A DNA stretch of 64,000 nucleotides from Mycobacterium conspicuum (GTDB taxonomy: Bacteria > Actinomycetota > Actinomycetes > Mycobacteriales > Mycobacteriaceae). How positions within the stretch are numbered: the first letter of the stretch is position 1; each line of letters begins with the position of its first letter. A model generated the notes under the pieces. It did no database searches. It had not been told where the DNA came from and saw only the letters and a list, made by a program, of their open reading frames with translations. The stretch lies in contig NZ_AP022613.1 in assembly GCF_010730195.1 (NCBI RefSeq), forward strand, positions 2,542,001-2,606,000. Direction: 5' to 3'. Of the stretch, positions 9,098-19,600 are shown piece by piece. The position numbers and the translations under genes are program-made.

Positions 9098-9585
9098 CGC
9101 GCGCACCGGAAACCACCCGCGTCGGCCGTCAAGACCGCATCGTCGCGATCCTGTCCTCCGAAGCGGTCCGCAGCCAAGGCGAGTTGGCCGCACTGCTGGC
9201 CGACGAGGGCATCGAGGTCACCCAGGCCACGCTGTCGCGCGACCTCGAGGAGCTCGGCGCGGTCAAACTGCGCGGCGCCGACGGCGGCGTCGGCGTCTAC
9301 GTCGTTCCCGAGGACGGCAGCCCGGTGCGCGGCGTGTCCGGCGGCACCGCGCGGCTGTCGCGGCTGCTCGGCGAGCTGCTGGTGTCCGTCGACAACAGCG
9401 CCAATCTCGCGGTGTTGCGCACCCCACCCGGCGGCGCGAACTATTTGGCCTCCGCGATCGATCGCGCGGCGCTACCGTACGTCGTCGGCACCATCGCCGG
9501 AGACGACACGGTCTTTGTCGCGGCCCGCGACCCGATGAACGGCGCCCAGTTGGCGGCCGCCTTGCACAAGCTGCAGCAGAGTTAA
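9094..9585 (+). CDS. argR: Arginine repressor
   Basis: A 163-residue ArgR/AhrC regulator. The N-terminal winged helix (about 15-80) includes QATLSRDLEELG. The C-terminal hexamerisation and arginine-binding domain includes GTIAGDDTVFVAARD. It is encoded within the operon it presumably represses through the box at 3820-3835, giving autoregulation. It starts in an ATGA overlap with argF. Downstream, the chain of overlaps breaks for the first time, with a 13-bp gap and a fresh ribosome binding site for argG. Confidence 0.96.
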   Translation: MTRAPETTRVGRQDRIVAILSSEAVRSQGELAALLADEGIEVTQATLSRDLEELGAVKLRGADGGVGVYVVPEDGSPVRGVSGGTARLSRLLGELLVSVDNSANLAVLRTPPGGANYLASAIDRAALPYVVGTIAGDDTVFVAARDPMNGAQLAAALHKLQQS

Positions 9586-9598
9586 AGGAGATTTCTCA

Positions 9599-10819
9599 AT
9601 GTCAGTACGGGGGTCAGAACGCGTCATCCTGGCATATTCCGGCGGTCTGGACACCTCGGTGGCGATCAGCTGGATAGGCAAGGAGACCGGCCGTGAGGTC
9701 GTCGCGGTGGCGATCGACCTCGGCCAGGGCGGCGAGGACATGGAGCTGGTGCGCCAGCGCGCCCTGGACTGCGGCGCCGTCGAAGCGGTCGTCGTCGACG
9801 CCCGCGACGAGTTCGCGAACGAGTACTGCCTGCCCACCGTCGTGAACAACGCGCTGTACATGGACCGTTACCCGCTGGTCTCGGCGATCAGCCGCCCGCT
9901 GATCGCCAAGCATCTGGTGGCGGCCGCGCGCGAGCACGGCGGCACCATCGTCGCGCACGGCTGCACCGGCAAGGGCAACGACCAGGTTCGCTTCGAGGTC
10001 GGATTCGCTTCGCTGGCACCGGATTTGGAGGTGCTGGCGCCGGTCCGCGATTACGCCTGGACACGGGAGAAGGCGATCGCGTTCGCCGAAGAGAACGCGA
10101 TCCCGATCAACGTCAGCAAGCGCTCGCCGTTCTCGATCGACCAGAACGTCTGGGGCCGCGCGGTGGAAACCGGCTTCCTCGAGCACTTGTGGAACGCGCC
10201 CACCAAGGACATCTACGCCTACACCGAGGACCCCACGCTGAACTGGAGCACGCCGGACGAGGTCATCGTCGGCTTCGAAAAGGGCGTGCCGGTGTCCATC
10301 GACGGCAAGCCAGTGTCGATGCTGCAGGCCATCGAGGAACTCAACGCCCGCGCCGGCGCGCAGGGCGTGGGGCGCCTGGACGTGGTCGAGGACCGGCTGG
10401 TGGGCATCAAGAGCCGCGAGATCTACGAGGCGCCCGGGGCCATGGCGCTCATCACCGCGCACACCGAACTCGAACACGTCACGCTCGAGCGTGAACTGGG
10501 CCGGTTCAAGCGGCAGACCGACCAGCGCTGGGCCGAGCTGGTTTACGACGGGCTGTGGTTCTCCCCGTTGAAGGTCGCGCTGGAGAGCTTCGTCGCGAAA
10601 ACCCAGGAGCACGTCTCCGGCGAGGTGCGGATGGTGTTGCACGGCGGCCACATCGCGGTCAACGGCCGGCGCAGCGCCGAATCGCTGTACGACTTCAACC
10701 TGGCCACCTACGACGAGGGCGACAGCTTCGACCAGTCCATGTCCAAGGGCTTCGTCTACGTGCACGGCCTGTCGTCGAAGATCGCGTCCCGCCGGGACCT
10801 GGCGACCGACGAAGCGTGA
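9599..10819 (+). CDS. argG: Argininosuccinate synthase
   Basis: ATP-dependent ligation of citrulline and aspartate. The 406 residues include the PP-loop AYSGGLDTS at 12-20, GCTGKGNDQVRFE for citrulline/aspartate binding and SPFSIDQNVWGR. The start is set by a strong AAAGGAG 8 nt upstream that overlaps the argR stop. Independent initiation here, unlike its coupled neighbours, may let the cell make more of this enzyme. Confidence 0.97.
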   Translation: MSVRGSERVILAYSGGLDTSVAISWIGKETGREVVAVAIDLGQGGEDMELVRQRALDCGAVEAVVVDARDEFANEYCLPTVVNNALYMDRYPLVSAISRPLIAKHLVAAAREHGGTIVAHGCTGKGNDQVRFEVGFASLAPDLEVLAPVRDYAWTREKAIAFAEENAIPINVSKRSPFSIDQNVWGRAVETGFLEHLWNAPTKDIYAYTEDPTLNWSTPDEVIVGFEKGVPVSIDGKPVSMLQAIEELNARAGAQGVGRLDVVEDRLVGIKSREIYEAPGAMALITAHTELEHVTLERELGRFKRQTDQRWAELVYDGLWFSPLKVALESFVAKTQEHVSGEVRMVLHGGHIAVNGRRSAESLYDFNLATYDEGDSFDQSMSKGFVYVHGLSSKIASRRDLATDEA

Positions 10820-12243
10820 GCACGCGCGAGGGGTCCCTGTGGGGCGGGCGGTTCGCCGACGGCCCGGCCGACGCGCTGGCGGCGCTGAGCCGCTCCACCC
10901 ACTTCGACTGGGTGCTGGCGCCCTACGACATCACCGCGTCGCGGGCGCACACCATCGTGCTGTTCCGCGCCGGGCTGCTCACCGAGGAGCAGCGCGACGG
11001 GCTGCTGGCCGGGCTGGACAGCCTCGCCGAAGACGTGGCCGACGGCAGCTTTTCGCCGCTGGTCACCGACGAGGACGTGCACGCCGCGTTGGAGCGCGGG
11101 CTGATCGACCGGGTCGGCCCCGATTTGGGCGGCCGGCTGCGGGCCGGCCGGTCGCGCAACGACCAGGTGGCCACGCTGTTTCGGATGTGGCTGCGCGACG
11201 CGGTGCGCCGGGTCGCCGACGGTGTGCTCGACGTCGTCGCCGCGCTGGCCGCCCAGGCCGCCGCGCACCCGAGCGCCATCATGCCCGGCAAGACCCACAT
11301 GCAGTCCGCCCAGCCGATCCTGCTGGCCCACCATCTGCTGGCGCACGCGCATCCGCTGCTGCGCGACGTCGATCGGATCGTCGATTTCGACAAGCGCGCC
11401 GCGGTGTCGCCGTATGGCGCCGGCGCGCTGGCCGGGTCGTCGTTGGGTCTGGACCCCGACGCGATCGCCGCCGATCTGGGGTTCGCCGCCGCCAACGACA
11501 ATTCCGTCGACGCGACGGCCGCCCGCGACTTCGCCGCCGAGGCGGCCTTCGTGTTCGCCATGATCGGCGTCGACCTGTCCCGGCTGGCCGAGGACATCAT
11601 CATCTGGAGCTCGACGGAATTCGGCTACGTGACCCTGCACGACTCCTGGTCCACCGGCAGCTCGATCATGCCGCAGAAGAAGAACCCGGACATCGCCGAG
11701 CTGGCCCGCGGAAAGTCCGGGCGGTTGATCGGCAACCTGGCCGGGCTGCTCGCCACGCTGAAGGCCCAGCCGCTGGCCTACAACCGCGACCTGCAAGAGG
11801 ACAAGGAGCCGGTGTTCGACTCGGTGGCCCAGCTGGAGCTGCTGCTGCCGGCGATGGCGGGACTGGTCGCCAGCCTGACGTTCAACGTCGAGCGGATGGC
11901 GGCGCTGGCCCCGGCCGGCTACACGCTGGCCACCGATATCGCCGAGTGGCTGGTTCGCCGCGGCGTCCCGTTCCGCTCGGCGCACGAGGCCGCCGGCGCC
12001 GCGGTGCGGGTGGCGGAGGCGCGCGGCGTCGGGCTCGAAGAGCTCACCGACGACGAGCTGGCCGCCATCAGCCCCGAGCTGACGCCGGCGGTGCGTGACG
12101 TGCTGACGATCGAGGGCTCGGTGTCCTCGCGCGACGCGCGCGGCGGGACGGCGCCGCGACGGGTCTCCGGCCAGCTAGATGAGGTGCGGGCAAACACCGA
12201 AACACTGCGGGCAAGGCTGCTCCGGGGGCATCCTGTTACCTGA
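10816..12243 (+). CDS. argH: Argininosuccinate lyase
   Basis: Cleaves argininosuccinate to arginine and fumarate. The 475 residues carry the fumarase/aspartase superfamily signature GSSIMPQKKN at 281-290, whose serine lies in the mobile catalytic loop. GRSRNDQV and GKTHMQSAQP are also intact. The GTG at 10816 overlaps the argG stop (GTGA). It is the last gene of the operon. About 100 bp separate it from the type III PKS. Confidence 0.97.
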   Translation: MSTREGSLWGGRFADGPADALAALSRSTHFDWVLAPYDITASRAHTIVLFRAGLLTEEQRDGLLAGLDSLAEDVADGSFSPLVTDEDVHAALERGLIDRVGPDLGGRLRAGRSRNDQVATLFRMWLRDAVRRVADGVLDVVAALAAQAAAHPSAIMPGKTHMQSAQPILLAHHLLAHAHPLLRDVDRIVDFDKRAAVSPYGAGALAGSSLGLDPDAIAADLGFAAANDNSVDATAARDFAAEAAFVFAMIGVDLSRLAEDIIIWSSTEFGYVTLHDSWSTGSSIMPQKKNPDIAELARGKSGRLIGNLAGLLATLKAQPLAYNRDLQEDKEPVFDSVAQLELLLPAMAGLVASLTFNVERMAALAPAGYTLATDIAEWLVRRGVPFRSAHEAAGAAVRVAEARGVGLEELTDDELAAISPELTPAVRDVLTIEGSVSSRDARGGTAPRRVSGQLDEVRANTETLRARLLRGHPVT

Positions 12244-12252
12244 ATCACGGTT

Positions 12253-12284
12253 TTGCCGGGCTCTTGCCCACCGGACTAAACTTC
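12253..12284 (+). promoter_or_regulatory. Candidate sigma-A promoter for the first type III PKS
   Basis: TTGCCG (12253-12258), an 18-bp spacer and TAAACT (12277-12282) lie about 60 bp upstream of the ATG at 12346. The octamer TAAACTTC (12277-12284) recurs upstream of the second type III PKS at 29682-29689. Recognised by eye only. Confidence 0.45.
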
Positions 12285-12345
12285 AGTGAGCTAACGACCG
12301 GTTGAACCATTCCGACCGGGTCTTCGTAACCAGGGGGTGTCACCA

Positions 12346-13407
12346 ATGAGCGTCGTCGCGGGTGTGTTTGGCGCGTTGCCCCCTTATCGCTATTCACAGC
12401 GCGAACTCACCGAGCTTTTCCTGAGCATTCCGGGATTCGAGGACTACGAGGACATAGTTCGGCAGCTGCATACCAGCGCCAAGGTGAATAGCCGCCACCT
12501 CGTTCTGCCGATGGATAGGTATCCGACGCTGACCGACTTCGGCGAAGCAAATCAGATCTACATCGAAAAGGCGGTGGATCTCGGGAGCGAGGCGCTGGCC
12601 GGCGCGCTGGACGAAGCGGGTCTGCGACCCGACGACGTCGACATCCTGATCACGACGACGGTCACCGGCCTGGCGGTGCCGTCGGTGGACGCCCGGATCG
12701 CCGGTCGCCTCGGGCTGCGCGACGACCTGCGCCGCGTGCCGCTGTTCGGCCTGGGCTGCGTGGCCGGAGCGGCGGGGGTGGCCCGGCTGCACGACTACCT
12801 GCGGGGCGCGCCGGACAGCGTCGCCGCCCTGGTGTCGGTTGAGCTCTGCTCGCTGACCTATCCGGGTTACAAGCCGTCCCTGGCGGGCCTGGTCGGCAGC
12901 GCATTGTTTGCTGACGGTGCTGCCGCGGTGGTGGCGGTCGGCGACCGGCGCGCCGAGCAGATCGACGCGAGCGGCCCGGCCATCATCGATTCGCGCAGCC
13001 ACTTGTACCCGGACTCGCTGCGCACCATGGGGTATGACGTCGGCGCGGCCGGGTTCGAGCTGGTGCTGTCGAAGGACGTTGCTGCCGTCGTCGAGCAATA
13101 CATCGAAGACGACGTCACGGGCTTCCTCGGCGACCACGGCCTGAGCACCACCGACATCGGCGCCTGGGTCAGCCACCCGGGTGGCCCCAAGGTGATCGAG
13201 GCGATCGTCGCGAGCCTCGACCTGGCGCCCGAAGCGCTCGAGTTGACCTGGCGCTCGCTCGGCGAGATCGGCAATCTGTCGTCGGCGTCGGTGCTGCACG
13301 TGCTGCGCGACACCATCGCCAAAAAGCCGCCCAGCGGGAGCCCGGGGCTGATGCTGGCGATGGGTCCCGGCTTCTGTTCGGAGCTCGTGCTGCTGCGCTG
13401 GCATTGA
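12346..13407 (+). CDS. pks10: Type III polyketide synthase (Pks10-like)
   Basis: A chalcone-synthase-fold homodimer that extends acyl starters with malonyl or methylmalonyl units, typically giving alkyl-pyrones or resorcinols. The 353 residues contain the complete triad Cys138 (GLGCVAGA), His277 (VSHPGGP) and Asn310 (EIGNLSS). AGGGGG lies about 8 nt before the ATG at 12346, which is preferred to GTG 12337. Position between argH and pks7 and the length match Rv1660 (pks10) as I recall it. Mycobacterial Pks10 has been linked to phthiocerol dimycocerosate levels and Pks11/Pks18 to long-chain pyrones, but the natural product of this locus is not settled. It is a close paralogue of the gene at 29731. 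Confidence 0.93.
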   Translation: MSVVAGVFGALPPYRYSQRELTELFLSIPGFEDYEDIVRQLHTSAKVNSRHLVLPMDRYPTLTDFGEANQIYIEKAVDLGSEALAGALDEAGLRPDDVDILITTTVTGLAVPSVDARIAGRLGLRDDLRRVPLFGLGCVAGAAGVARLHDYLRGAPDSVAALVSVELCSLTYPGYKPSLAGLVGSALFADGAAAVVAVGDRRAEQIDASGPAIIDSRSHLYPDSLRTMGYDVGAAGFELVLSKDVAAVVEQYIEDDVTGFLGDHGLSTTDIGAWVSHPGGPKVIEAIVASLDLAPEALELTWRSLGEIGNLSSASVLHVLRDTIAKKPPSGSPGLMLAMGPGFCSELVLLRWH

Positions 13408-13469
13408 GGCTATTGCGCGCCGGGAGTTCCGTTCGTGCGACGCGGTGACAAAACGTTGTTAGGGGGGTC

Positions 13470-13505
13470 ATGAAAGGCGCAATGCGTGGTGGACGGGGCG
13501 GATAG
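13470..13505 (+). other. Possible 11-codon leader ORF upstream of the type I PKS
   Basis: Within the 218-bp gap before the Pks7-like gene, AGGGGGG is followed 2 nt later by ATG and 11 sense codons (MKGAMRGGRGG), then TAG. The reading frame is glycine/arginine-rich and could be chance. The rest of the gap is relatively AT-rich around 13505-13570 and probably holds a promoter, but I see no clear hexamer pair. Confidence 0.15.
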
Positions 13506-13625
13506 CCCGAATTTAATAGCCGATATTCTGCATCCACGGGTCGTTGGCGACCGTTGCGGCAATATCGCCATGACTATCGCGGGCCTGACACCTCGTAGCG
13601 GGGGTAGCACGAAAGGCCGGCTCGG

Positions 13626-16600
13626 ATGAACAGCACGCAAGACGAGCTGATCAAGGCCCTCCGTAAATCGCTCAAAGAAAACGAACGGCTAAAGCGGGAG
13701 AATCGCGAGTTTCTGGCGTTAGCGACCGAGCCCATCGCCGTGGTCGGGATGGCGTGCCGGTACCCGGGCGGGGTGGATTCGCCGCAGGCGTTATGGGAGA
13801 TGGTGGCCGAGGGCCGCGACGTGGTGTCGGATTTTCCGACCGACCGCGGCTGGGACGTGACGGGCCTGTTCGATCCCGATCCCGACGCGACCGGTAAGTC
13901 GTACACCCGTTCCGGCGGATTCCTCGCCGATGCCGCGGACTTCGATGCCGCGTTCTTCGGCATCGCTCCCAGCGAAGCGCTGGCGATGGATCCGCAGCAG
14001 CGGCTGTTGCTCGAGGTGTCGTGGGAAGCGCTGGAGCAGGCCGGGATCGACCCGTCGACCCTGCGGGGTACACCGACCGGCGTCTTCGCCGGGGTTTTCC
14101 ACGGTTCGTACGGCGGCCAGGGCCGGGTGCCCGGGGACTTGGAGCGATACGGGCTGCGCGGCTCGACGCTGAGCGTGGCGTCCGGACGGGTGGCGTACTC
14201 GCTCGGGCTGGAAGGCCCGGCGGTGTCGGTGGATACGGCGTGTTCGTCGTCGTTGGTGGCGCTGCATTTGGCCGCGCGCTCGTTGCGGGCGGGCGAGTGC
14301 GAGTTGGCACTCGTCGGCGGGGTGACCGTGATGGCCACCCCGTCGATGTTCGTGGAGTTCAGTCGACAACGCGGGCTGTCCGCCGACGGGCGGTGCAAGG
14401 CGTACGCGGGCGCCGCCGACGGAACCGGCTTTGCCGAAGGCGTCGGGGTGCTGGTGGTGGAGCGGCTGGCCGACGCGCAGCGGTTGGGGCATTCGGTGCT
14501 GGCGGTGGTGCGCGGCTCGGCGATCAACCAGGACGGTGCCTCCAACGGGCTGGCAACTCCCAACGGGCCCGCGCAGCAGCGGGTAATCCGGGCGGCGCTG
14601 GCGAGTGCTCGGCTGACCGCGGAAGACGTCGATCTGGTCGAGGGTCACGGGACGGGCACCACGTTGGGGGACCCGATCGAGGCGCAAGCACTGTTGGCGA
14701 CATACGGGCAGGACCGGCCGGCGGATCAACCGTTGTGGCTGGGCTCGATCAAGTCGAACATGGGTCATACGTCGGCGGCGGCCGGCGTGGCCGGCGTGAT
14801 CAAGATCGTGCAGGCGATGCGCCATGGGGTGATGCCCAAGACGTTGCACGTGGATGTGCCCACGCCGCATGTGGATTGGTCGGCGGGCGCGGTGTCGTTG
14901 CTGACCGAGCCGCGGGCCTGGCCGGTGCGGGACAGGCCGCGCCGCGCGGCGGTGTCCGGGTTCGGCATCAGCGGGACGAACGCGCACGTGATCCTCGAAG
15001 AAGTTCCGGCGCCGGAAGGCGTTGCCGCTCAAGACGATAACGACACGCGAGCGGTTCCGTGGGTGCTGTCCGCCCGGTCGGCCGAGGGTTTGGCGGCGCA
15101 GGCGCAACGGTTGTCGGCGCACCTGGACGCCAACCCGGATCTGGGTGCGGGCGACGTCGGGTGGTCGCTGGCGTCGACGCGGTCGGTGTTCGAGCATCGG
15201 GCGGTGCTCGTCGGCGCCGACCGGGCGCAGCTGCTGGCCGGGTTGGTCGGGCTGGCCGCCGGCGAGCCGGGCGCGAACACGGTGGTCGGGCGGGCTCAGG
15301 CGGTCGGCAAGACGGTGTTCGTCTTTCCCGGCCAGGGCTCGCAATGGCTCGGCATGGGCACCCAATTGCTCGACACCTCCACGGTCTTCGCCGAGCACAT
15401 GCAGCGCTGCGACAAGGCCCTCGGCGAGCACGTCGACTGGTCGCTGATCGACGTCATCCGCGGCGCGGCGGGCGCCCCGGGGCTGGACCGGGTGGACGTG
15501 GTGCAGCCCGTGCTGTGGGCGGTCATGGTGTCGCTGGCCGAACTGTGGCGCTCGCTGGGTGTGCGGCCGGACGCGGTGATCGGCCATTCGCAGGGCGAGA
15601 TCGCGGCGGCCTATGTGGCGGGCGCGCTCTCGCTCGAGGACGCGGCCCGGGTGGTGGCGCTGCGCAGCCGTCTGCTGGTGCGGTTGTCGGGTGCCGGGGG
15701 CATGGTCTCGCTTGCCTGCGGGCTGGCCCGGGCCGAGGAATTGTCGGCGCCGTGGGGCGAGCGGCTGAACGTCGCCGCGGTCAACGGGGTTGCCGCGGTG
15801 GTGGTCTCCGGCGAGGTGAGCGCCCTGACGGAATTGGTGGCGCGTTGCGAGGCCGACAACGTGCGTGCCCGCTGGATCGACGTCGACTACGCCTCGCATT
15901 CCGCACAGGTCGACGTGATCCGCGAGCCCCTGATCGAGGCGCTGGCCGACATCGAACCGCGATCGTCGTCGGTGGCCTTGTTCTCCACGGTCACCGGCGA
16001 ACTCACCGACACCGCGGGCATGGATGCCGACTATTGGTACCAAAGCATCCGGCGCACGGTGCAATTCGAAACGGCGGTGCGCAGCGCCGGCGAAGCCGGA
16101 TACCGGGTCTTCATCGAGTCCAGCCCGCACCCGGTGCTGATCGCCGGGATCTTGGACACCCTAGAGACCTTGACCGACGCCTTCGCGATTCCCTCGCTGG
16201 GCCGCGACGACGGCGGCCTGGACCGGTTCTGGCTGTCGGCCGGTCAGGCGCACGTTGCGGGCGTGAGCGTGGATTGGCGGGCGGCATTCGAGGGCGGCCG
16301 ACGCGTCCCGTTGCCCACCTACGCCTTCCAGCGTCGGCGGTTCTGGTTGCCGCCCTTGGGAATCGGTGACGGCGATCTCGGTGGCCTGGGACTGGCCGGG
16401 GCCGAGCACGGCTTTCTGGGCGCCGTGGTGGAGCGTCCGGATTCCGGCGGGGTGGTGCTGACCGGTCGGTTGTCGGTGGCCGCTCAGCCCTGGTTGACCG
16501 ATCACGCGGTGGCCGGGATCGTGTTGTTCCCCGGTGCCGGCTTCGTCGAGTTGGCCCTGCGGGCCGGCGATCAGGTCGACTGCGCTGTGGTGGAGGAGCT

Positions 16601-19600
16601 GACGTTGTCCTCGCCGCTGCTGTTGCCGACGGCCGACGGGATTCAGGTGCAGGTGGTGGTCGGCGCGGCAGCCGATTCCGGCCGCCGGACGGTGTCGGTG
16701 TATTCGCTTGCGGATCAATCTGATTCGGAATGGCAACTGCACGCCGAGGGCGTTCTGAGCCCGGAGCCACCCGCGCCGGTGGCCGATCTGTCGGTGTGGC
16801 CACCGGTGGGTGCGACGGCGGTGGACGTGGCCGACGCCTACCAACATCTGGCCGCACGGGGCTACGAGTACGGCCCGGCCTTTCGGGGCCTGCGGGCGAT
16901 GTGGCGGCACGGCGATGAGGTTTACGCGGAGGTGGCCGTTCCGGACGTCGCCGACGTGAAAATCGACGGATTCGGGATTCATCCGGTGTTGGTGGACGCG
17001 GCGTTGCACGCGATGGGGCTCGCCGCGAATGAGGTTGATGCGCACGGCGAGACGCAACTGCCGTTCTCGTGGCAGGGCGTGTGCCTGCACGCCGCGGGGG
17101 CGCAGCGAGCGCGGGTGCGGATAGCCCCGGCCGGCGGCGGGGCGGTCTCGGTCGAATTGGCCGACGGGACGGGCCTGCCGATCCTGTCGGTGCGGGAACT
17201 GGTGCTTCGCCCCGTCTCCAAGGCGCAACTGTCGGCGCCGGTCCGCCGCGGCCGCGGTGGGCTGTTGGATGTGGTGTGGTCTCCGGTGTCGTTGGCGGAC
17301 AGCGAGACTCACCGTGACGGCACGGTGGTGTGGGAGCCGGGTTCGGGAACGGTGTCGGCGGCCACGCACGAAGCGTTGGGGATGCTGCAGTCGTGGCTGG
17401 CCGGCGACGGAACCGGCGTGCTGGTCGTGTTGACCCACGGCGCGGTGGGTCTGGCCGGTGAGGACGTCACGGATCTGGCGGGCGCGGCGGTGTGGGGACT
17501 GGTGCGCTCGGCGCAGGCCGAGCATCCGGGTCGGGTGGTGCTGGTCGATTCGGACGGTTCGATCGATGTCGGGGCCGTAATCGATTGCGGCGAGCCGCAA
17601 GTCGTGGTGCGCTCCGGGGTGGCCTATTGCCAGCGGTTGACCTGGCTGGGCGCCGCCTCGCCGCTGGAATTGCCCGGGGATGGCTGGCAGATCACCGCCG
17701 GCGGCGCCGGCACGTTCGAGGATCTGACCGTGCAGCCGCTTCCGCGCGCCGAGCTGGCCGCCGGCCAGGTGCGGGTTGCGGTCGCGGCGATCGGGGTGAA
17801 CTTCCGGGATGTGTTGGTGGCCCTGGGAATGTATCCCGGTGGCGGCGAGCTGGGCGTCGAGGGCGCGGGCGTGGTCGTCGAGGTGGGTGCCGGGGTCGAG
17901 GGGCTGGCCGTCGGCGATGCGGTGATGGGCTTGCTGCGGGTGGTCGGTTCCGAGGCGGTGGTGGACGCGCGGCTGCTGACCGCGGTGCCGCCGGGCTGGT
18001 CGTTGGTGTCAGCCGCCGGTGTGCCGGTGGTGTTCTTGACCGCGCTGTATGGCTTGTCGGTGTTGGCCGGGGTAAAGCCGGGCCAGCGGGTGTTGGTGCA
18101 TGCGGCCACCGGCGGGGTGGGGATGGCGGCGGTGCAGTTGTGCCGGCATTGGGGCGCCGAGGTTTTCGCGACCGCCAGCCGCGGCAAGTGGGACACGTTG
18201 CGCGCGATGGGTTTTGACGACGCGCACATCGGTGATTCGCGGACGCTGGAGTTCGAGGAGAAGTTTCTGGCGGCCACCGGTGGTGCCGGGGTCGATGTGG
18301 TGCTCAACTCGCTGGCTGGAGACTTCGTGGACGCGTCGTTGCGGCTGCTGGTCGGCGGTGGGCGCTTCATCGAGATGGGCAAGACGGACCTGCGCGATCC
18401 GCAGGTGATCGCCGACGAGCACCCCGGAGTGGGGTATCGAGCGTTCGACCTGATCGAGGCCGGCCCGGACCGCACCGCGGCGATGCTTTCCCAGTTGATG
18501 CAATGGTTTGCCGACGGCGTGTTGCAGCCGTTGCCGGTCAAGGCTTTTGACGTCCGGTGCGCCGCGGCGGCGTACCGCTACGTCAGCCAGGCGCGGCAGA
18601 TCGGCAAGGTGATCCTGACCGTGCCCGACGGTCCCGGCGGGCGGGTCGGCGGGTTGGCCGGAGGCTCGGTGATCATCACCGGGGGCACCGGGATGGCCGG
18701 CTCGGCAGTGGCTAGCCACCTGGTGGCCCATCACGGGGTGGCGCACGTGGTGTTGGTCAGTCGCCGCGGGGCCGATACCCATGGAGTCGCGGAGTTGATC
18801 GGCGAGTTGGAAGCCGTCGGGGCGCGGGTGTCGGTGGCGGCCTGCGATGTCGCTGACCGCGAGGCGGTGGCGGCGCTGATCGCGCAGCTGCCGGAGCAAT
18901 ATCCCCTGCGCGGCGTGTTCCATGCGGCGGGAGCGCTCGACGACGGATTGATCGCGTCGTTGACGCCGGAGCGCATCGATACGGTGTTGCGCGCCAAGGT
19001 CGACGGCGCCTGGAACTTGCACGAACTCACCCGAGACCTGGATCTCTCGGCGTTCGTGATGTTTTCGTCGATGGCCGGCATCGTCGGTACCCCCGGGCAG
19101 GGAAACTACGCCGCAGCCAACAGCTTTCTCGATGCGCTGGCCGCCCACCGCCGCGCCCACGGCTTGCCGGGGCTGTCGGTGGCCTGGGGGCTGTGGGAAC
19201 AGGCCAGCGCGATGACCCAGCACCTGGCCGAGCGCGACAAGGCCCGCATGAGCAACCTCGGGCTGGCGCCCATGCCGACCGACTACGCGCTGCGCCTGTT
19301 CGACACCGCGCTGCTCACCGATCGCCCCATGCTGGTGGCCACCCGCCTCGACCCCGCCGCGCTGGCCCGCCACAGCGCCGCCCTGCCCCCGCTGCTCAGT
19401 CAGCTGGTGGCGCGCCGAACCCGACGCGTGATCGACGAAACCGAAACCACGGCGGCCTCGATGTCCAGCCTGCTCGCCCGGCTGCACGGCCTGCCCGCCG
19501 AGCAACGGCACAGCCATCTGGTGGGCCTGGTCTGCAGCAACGCCGCGACGGTCCTGGGCCGCAGCAACCCCGCAGACATCAACGCCGCAAGCGTGTTTCA

